Shown here piece after piece: positions 59,837 through 64,000 of a DNA stretch of 64,000 bases; position 1 is the stretch's first letter, and each line of letters opens with the position of its first letter. A program made the position numbers and the translations under genes. A model generated the notes under the pieces. The model worked only from the letters and a program-made list of their open reading frames with translations. It had not been told where the DNA came from and did no database searches. The DNA is from Pseudomonas fluorescens (GTDB lineage: Bacteria; Pseudomonadota; Gammaproteobacteria; Pseudomonadales; Pseudomonadaceae). Location: the NCBI RefSeq assembly GCF_000730425.1, contig NZ_CP008896.1:248001-312000 (forward strand), read 5' to 3'.

Positions 59837-59986
59837 GGGGAGTCCTGTGTGGGAGAGGGCGCAGCGCGGCAATTGTGCCATTACGGCAGATTTTGTGCTG
59901 CATGCGGTTATGACCTCAGGACCCGGATCAGTCATTTTTGGCACTCCGATCCCTGGAAATAGTCGGTTTTTTGCCCGGTTTTTTCA

Positions 59987-60005
59987 GGTTGCACAAATTG
60001 CAACC
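59987..60005. promoter_or_regulatory. Perfect inverted repeat GGTTGCA-CAAAT-TGCAACC upstream of gdhB
   Basis: Seven-bp perfect arms with a 5-base spacer, preceded by two T-runs, in the 447-base gap between divergent genes. It is about 280 bases before the gdhB ATG and 150 before the small gene's ATG, so it could serve either promoter. Nothing else in the gap can be supported. Confidence 0.45.
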
Positions 60006-60283
60006 GGTGCGCTGCGTGCTGATGACCGAATATGTCGCAGCATCGCAAGCAGCCTGCTTCCCACACTCGTTAAGCTGCGCAACGTATGTGCCTCCAGCGT
60101 GGCGCTGACCTGCCCGTTGTTCCGTCATCCGCCGGCGGCATGTGACCTCATTGTCTTGTCCAGCTTCACCCACCTGTCACCCTGATTCGTTTATGGTTAC
60201 TGACGAACAGAAACGACGGTCTCCCCGAAAGGGGATAACACGCGACGCTTCCATCAATAACAAGCCCAAGCGGAGTACCACAG

Positions 60284-63200
60284 ATGGCGTTCTTCACCGC
60301 AGCCAGCAAAGCCGACTTCCAGCATCAACTGCAAGCGGCACTGGCGCAGCACATCAGTGAACAGGCACTGCCACAAGTGGCGCTGTTCGCTGAACAATTC
60401 TTCGGCATCATTTCCCTGGACGAGCTGACCCAGCGTCGCATGTCCGACCTGGCCGGTTGCACCCTGTCTGCCTGGCGCCTGCTTGAGCGCTTTGACCATT
60501 CCCAACCGCAAGTACGGGTCTACAACCCTGATTACGAACGTCACGGCTGGCAATCGACCCACACCGCGGTCGAGGTCTTGCACCACGACCTGCCGTTTCT
60601 TGTCGATTCGGTACGCACCGAGCTGAACCGCCGCGGCTATAGCATCCACACCCTGCAAACCACTGTGCTCAGCGTACGCCGTGGCAAGAAGGGCGAGTTG
60701 CTGGAAATCCTGCCCAAGGGCACCCAGGGCGATGACGTCCTGCAAGAATCGCTGATGTACCTGGAGATCGACCGCTGCGCCAATGCTGCCGAGCTGAATG
60801 TCCTGAGCAAGGAACTTGAGCAGGTATTGGGCGAAGTGCGCGTTGCCGTGGCCGATTTCGAGCCGATGAAAGCCAAGGTCCAGGAACTGCTGGCCGGTAT
60901 CGATAACAGCCAGTTCGCCATCGAAGGCGAAGAAAAGGCCGAGATCAAGAGTTTCCTGGAATGGCTGGTGGGCAACCACTTCACCTTCCTCGGCTATGAA
61001 GAGTTTGTGGTCCGCGACGAGCAGGACGGCGGTCATCTGGAGTATGACGCCAATTCCTTCCTCGGCCTGACCAAGCTGCTGCGCGCCGGCCTCACCGCTG
61101 AAGACCTGCGCATCGAAGACTACGCCGTGGCCTACCTGCGCGAGCCGACTGTACTGTCGTTTGCCAAGGCCGCGCACCCAAGCCGTGTGCACCGTCCGGC
61201 TTACCCTGACTACGTGTCGATTCGCCAGATCGATGCCGATGGCAAGGTCGTCAAGGAATGCCGCTTCATGGGCCTCTACACCTCCTCGGTGTACGGCGAA
61301 AGCGTGCGGGTGATTCCTTACATCCGCCGCAAGGTTACGGAAATCGAGCGCCGCTCGGGCTTCCAGGCCAAGGCACACCTGGGCAAGGAACTGGCCCAGG
61401 TGGTTGAAGTACTGCCTCGCGATGACTTGTTCCAGACCCCGGTGGACGAACTGTTCAGCACCGTGATGTCCATTGTGCAGATCCAGGAGCGCAACAAGAT
61501 CCGCGTGTTCCTGCGCAAAGACCCATACGGTCGCTTCTGCTACTGCCTGGCCTACGTGCCACGGGATATCTACTCCACTGAAGTACGCCAGAAGATCCAG
61601 CAAGTGCTGATGGATCGTCTGAAAGCCTCGGACTGTGAGTTCTGGACCTTCTTCTCCGAATCCGTGCTGGCCCGTGTGCAACTGATTTTGCGGGTCGACC
61701 CGAAGAACCGCCTGGACATCGACCCGCTGCTGCTGGAAAAAGAAGTGGTGCAGGCCTGCCGCAGCTGGCAGGACGATTACGCGAGCCTGGTGGTCGAGAG
61801 CTTCGGCGAAGCCCACGGCACCAACGTGCTGGCGGATTTCCCCAAAGGCTTCCCCGCCGGCTACCGCGAGCGCTTTGCTGCGCATTCGGCCGTGGTCGAC
61901 ATGCAGCACCTGCTGAACCTGACCGAAGCCAAGCCGCTGGTAATGAGCTTCTATCAGCCCCTGGGCCATGTCACCGGCCAGCAGGAATTGCACTGCAAGC
62001 TGTATCACGCCGACACCCCGCTGGCGTTGTCCGACGTGTTGCCGATCCTGGAAAACCTTGGCCTGCGTGTGCTGGGTGAGTTCCCGTACCGCTTGCGCCA
62101 CGCCAATGGCCGCGAGTTCTGGATCCACGACTTTGCGTTCACCGCCGCCGAAGGCCTGAACCTGGATATCCAGCAGCTCAATGACACCCTGCAAGACGCG
62201 TTCGTGCATATCGTCAACGGCGATGCCGAGAACGATGCGTTCAACCGTCTGGTGCTGACCGCCGGCCTGCCTTGGCGCGATGTCGCGCTGCTGCGTGCCT
62301 ACGCCCGTTACCTGAAGCAGATCCGCCTGGGCTTCGACCTCGGTTATATCGCCAGTACCCTGAACAACCACACCGACATCGCCCGCGAGTTGACCCGGTT
62401 GTTCAAGACCCGTTTCTACCTGGCACGCAAGCTCACCGCCGATGACCTGGAAGACAAGCAACAACGTCTGGAACAGGCGATCCTCACCGCCCTGGACGAT
62501 GTGCAGGTGCTCAACGAAGACCGTATCCTGCGGCGCTACCTGGACCTGATCAAGGCCACCCTGCGCACCAACTTCTACCAGACGGATGCCAACGGCCAGA
62601 ACAAGTCGTACTTCAGCTTCAAGTTCAACCCCCACGCCATTCCCGAATTGCCCAAGCCAGTGCCGAAGTTTGAAATCTTCGTCTACTCGCCGCGTGTCGA
62701 AGGCGTACACCTGCGCTTTGGCAATGTCGCTCGCGGCGGCCTGCGCTGGTCTGACCGCGAGGAAGACTTCCGCACCGAAGTGCTGGGCCTGGTAAAAGCC
62801 CAGCAGGTGAAGAATTCGGTGATCGTGCCGGTCGGTGCCAAGGGCGGCTTCCTGCCGCGTCGCCTGCCATTGGGCGGCAGCCGCGACGAGATCGCGGCCG
62901 AGGGCATCGCCTGCTACCGCATCTTCATTTCCGGCCTGTTGGACATTACCGACAACCTGAAAGATGGCGCCCTGGTGCCACCGTTGAACGTGGTGCGCCA
63001 CGACAACGATGACCCATACCTGGTCGTGGCGGCCGACAAAGGCACCGCGACGTTCTCCGATATCGCCAACGGCATTGCCATCGACTACGGCTTCTGGCTG
63101 GGCGACGCGTTTGCTTCCGGTGGTTCGGCCGGTTACGACCACAAGAAGATGGGGATCACCGCCAAGGGCGCGTGGGTTGGTGTGCAGCGTCACTTCCGTG

Positions 63201-64000
63201 AGCGCGGCATCAACGTGCAGCAAGACAGCATCACCGTGGTCGGCGTCGGCGATATGGCCGGTGACGTGTTCGGCAACGGCTTGCTCATGTCCGACAAGCT
63301 GCAACTGGTCGCGGCCTTCAACCACTTGCATATCTTCATCGATCCAAACCCGAACCCGGCCACCAGCTTTGTCGAGCGCCAGCGCATGTTCGAGCTGCCG
63401 CGTTCGGCCTGGTCGGACTACGACACCAGCATCATGTCCGAAGGCGGCGGTATCTTCTCGCGCAGCGCCAAAAGCATTGCCATCTCGCCACAGATGAAGG
63501 AACGCTTCGACATCCAGGCCGACAAGCTGACCCCGACCGAGCTGCTGAACGCCTTGCTCAAGGCGCCGGTGGACCTGTTGTGGAACGGCGGTATCGGGAC
63601 CTACGTCAAGGCCAGCAGCGAAAGCCACGCCGATGTGGGCGACAAGGCCAACGACGCCCTGCGTGTGAACGGCAACGAGCTGCGCTGCAAAGTCGTGGGT
63701 GAGGGCGGTAACCTGGGCATGACCCAACTGGGTCGTGTGGAATTCGGCCTCAATGGCGGCGGCTCCAACACCGACTTTATCGACAATGCCGGTGGTGTGG
63801 ACTGCTCCGACCACGAAGTGAACATCAAGATCCTGCTCAACGAAGTGGTGCAGGCCGGCGACATGACTGACAAGCAACGCAACCAGTTGCTGGCGAGCAT
63901 GACCGACGAAGTCGGCAGCCTGGTGCTGGGCAACAACTACAAGCAGACCCAGGCCCTGTCCCTGGCCGCTCGCAAGGCCTACGAGCGGGTGGCCGAGTAC
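60284..64000 (+). CDS. gdhB: NAD-specific glutamate dehydrogenase, large 180-kDa type (first 1239 codons; runs off the right edge)
   Basis: An ATG at 60284 (GGAG 8 bases before) opens MAFFTAASKADFQHQLQAAL and stays open to the edge. The large GDH of Pseudomonas is about 1620 aa, so roughly 380 residues are missing. It has the long N-terminal ACT-like regulatory region (about 1-700; VEVLHHDLPFLVDSVRTELN, PYIRRKVTEIERRSGFQAKA), then the catalytic region with GNVARGGLRWSDREEDFRTE, PVGAKGGFLPRR (the catalytic Lys motif), and the NAD-binding VVGVGDMAGDVFGNG. It converts glutamate to 2-oxoglutarate and ammonia and is allosterically controlled by amino acids such as arginine. A long open frame on the opposite strand is its shadow. 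Confidence 0.96.
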   Translation, partial: MAFFTAASKADFQHQLQAALAQHISEQALPQVALFAEQFFGIISLDELTQRRMSDLAGCTLSAWRLLERFDHSQPQVRVYNPDYERHGWQSTHTAVEVLHHDLPFLVDSVRTELNRRGYSIHTLQTTVLSVRRGKKGELLEILPKGTQGDDVLQESLMYLEIDRCANAAELNVLSKELEQVLGEVRVAVADFEPMKAKVQELLAGIDNSQFAIEGEEKAEIKSFLEWLVGNHFTFLGYEEFVVRDEQDGGHLEYDANSFLGLTKLLRAGLTAEDLRIEDYAVAYLREPTVLSFAKAAHPSRVHRPAYPDYVSIRQIDADGKVVKECRFMGLYTSSVYGESVRVIPYIRRKVTEIERRSGFQAKAHLGKELAQVVEVLPRDDLFQTPVDELFSTVMSIVQIQERNKIRVFLRKDPYGRFCYCLAYVPRDIYSTEVRQKIQQVLMDRLKASDCEFWTFFSESVLARVQLILRVDPKNRLDIDPLLLEKEVVQACRSWQDDYASLVVESFGEAHGTNVLADFPKGFPAGYRERFAAHSAVVDMQHLLNLTEAKPLVMSFYQPLGHVTGQQELHCKLYHADTPLALSDVLPILENLGLRVLGEFPYRLRHANGREFWIHDFAFTAAEGLNLDIQQLNDTLQDAFVHIVNGDAENDAFNRLVLTAGLPWRDVALLRAYARYLKQIRLGFDLGYIASTLNNHTDIARELTRLFKTRFYLARKLTADDLEDKQQRLEQAILTALDDVQVLNEDRILRRYLDLIKATLRTNFYQTDANGQNKSYFSFKFNPHAIPELPKPVPKFEIFVYSPRVEGVHLRFGNVARGGLRWSDREEDFRTEVLGLVKAQQVKNSVIVPVGAKGGFLPRRLPLGGSRDEIAAEGIACYRIFISGLLDITDNLKDGALVPPLNVVRHDNDDPYLVVAADKGTATFSDIANGIAIDYGFWLGDAFASGGSAGYDHKKMGITAKGAWVGVQRHFRERGINVQQDSITVVGVGDMAGDVFGNGLLMSDKLQLVAAFNHLHIFIDPNPNPATSFVERQRMFELPRSAWSDYDTSIMSEGGGIFSRSAKSIAISPQMKERFDIQADKLTPTELLNALLKAPVDLLWNGGIGTYVKASSESHADVGDKANDALRVNGNELRCKVVGEGGNLGMTQLGRVEFGLNGGGSNTDFIDNAGGVDCSDHEVNIKILLNEVVQAGDMTDKQRNQLLASMTDEVGSLVLGNNYKQTQALSLAARKAYERVAEY

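Noticed and set aside
60254..63877. A 1207-codon open frame on the minus strand
   Set aside because: It is exactly antisense to the gdhB reading frame, which has full GDH motifs and an SD. The minus frame is low-complexity His/Gln/Val-rich, with no domain, typical of shadows in GC-rich DNA.

Overview
The window looks like chromosomal DNA of a Pseudomonas of the fluorescens group. The GC-rich coding, the many REP/REPIN hairpins of the TGTAGGAGCCGG type, the Anr-type (FNR-like) boxes, PraB-like and AlkB proteins, the family I.3 RTX lipase and the very large NAD-glutamate dehydrogenase all fit that group. I see no tRNA, rRNA, insertion sequence, prophage or CRISPR array.

Layout. 1-8 kb: a cut-off GNAT acetyltransferase, an Old Yellow Enzyme reductase, an orphan RTX lipase, an ASCH-GNAT fusion with an apparent ATC start, a divergent LuxR-type response regulator / hybrid histidine kinase pair, a small lipoprotein and another GNAT. 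8-12.6 kb: a copper delivery pair (SCO1 and PCuAC), then a four-helix membrane protein and a tandem of HemN-like proteins. Perfect or near-perfect Anr boxes precede the membrane protein and the first HemN-like gene. That first HemN-like protein has lost the radical-SAM cysteines; the second is a normal HemN.

12.7-30 kb is a hydrocarbon and fatty-acid catabolic island. A Baeyer-Villiger monooxygenase / SDR / diiron-like hydrolase operon is divergent from an alpha/beta hydrolase. Then come AlkB, two PraB-like secreted proteins, a FadL-type outer-membrane channel and a five-gene module: FadE-like dehydrogenase, long FabG (FabG4 type), MaoC hydratase, thiolase and acyl-CoA ligase. Together they could take a long-chain alkane or ketone in through the outer membrane, oxidise it, activate it and run beta-oxidation through (R)-3-hydroxyacyl intermediates. 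30-35 kb: a Gfo/Idh/MocA oxidoreductase and a YCF48 beta-propeller paired with an MMPL/RND exporter.

35-44.7 kb holds two adjacent giant paralogues (1553 and 1620 aa) of the DUF6543/dermonecrotic-toxin-like kind, function unknown. 44.8-52 kb: a small acidic protein, a lactonase-type propeller, a small exported peptide, a GST-like protein and sbcCD. 52.4-59.3 kb is a translationally coupled MoxR-DUF58-DUF4381-BatA-BatBC-BatD operon. In it the BatB VWA domain lacks its metal-binding motif. The window ends with a small unknown protein and the first 1239 codons of gdhB on the plus strand.

REP/REPIN elements sit at most gene boundaries. In three cases the TAG inside the element is the stop codon of the neighbouring gene. 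All family assignments come from reading motifs by eye; no database search was run.
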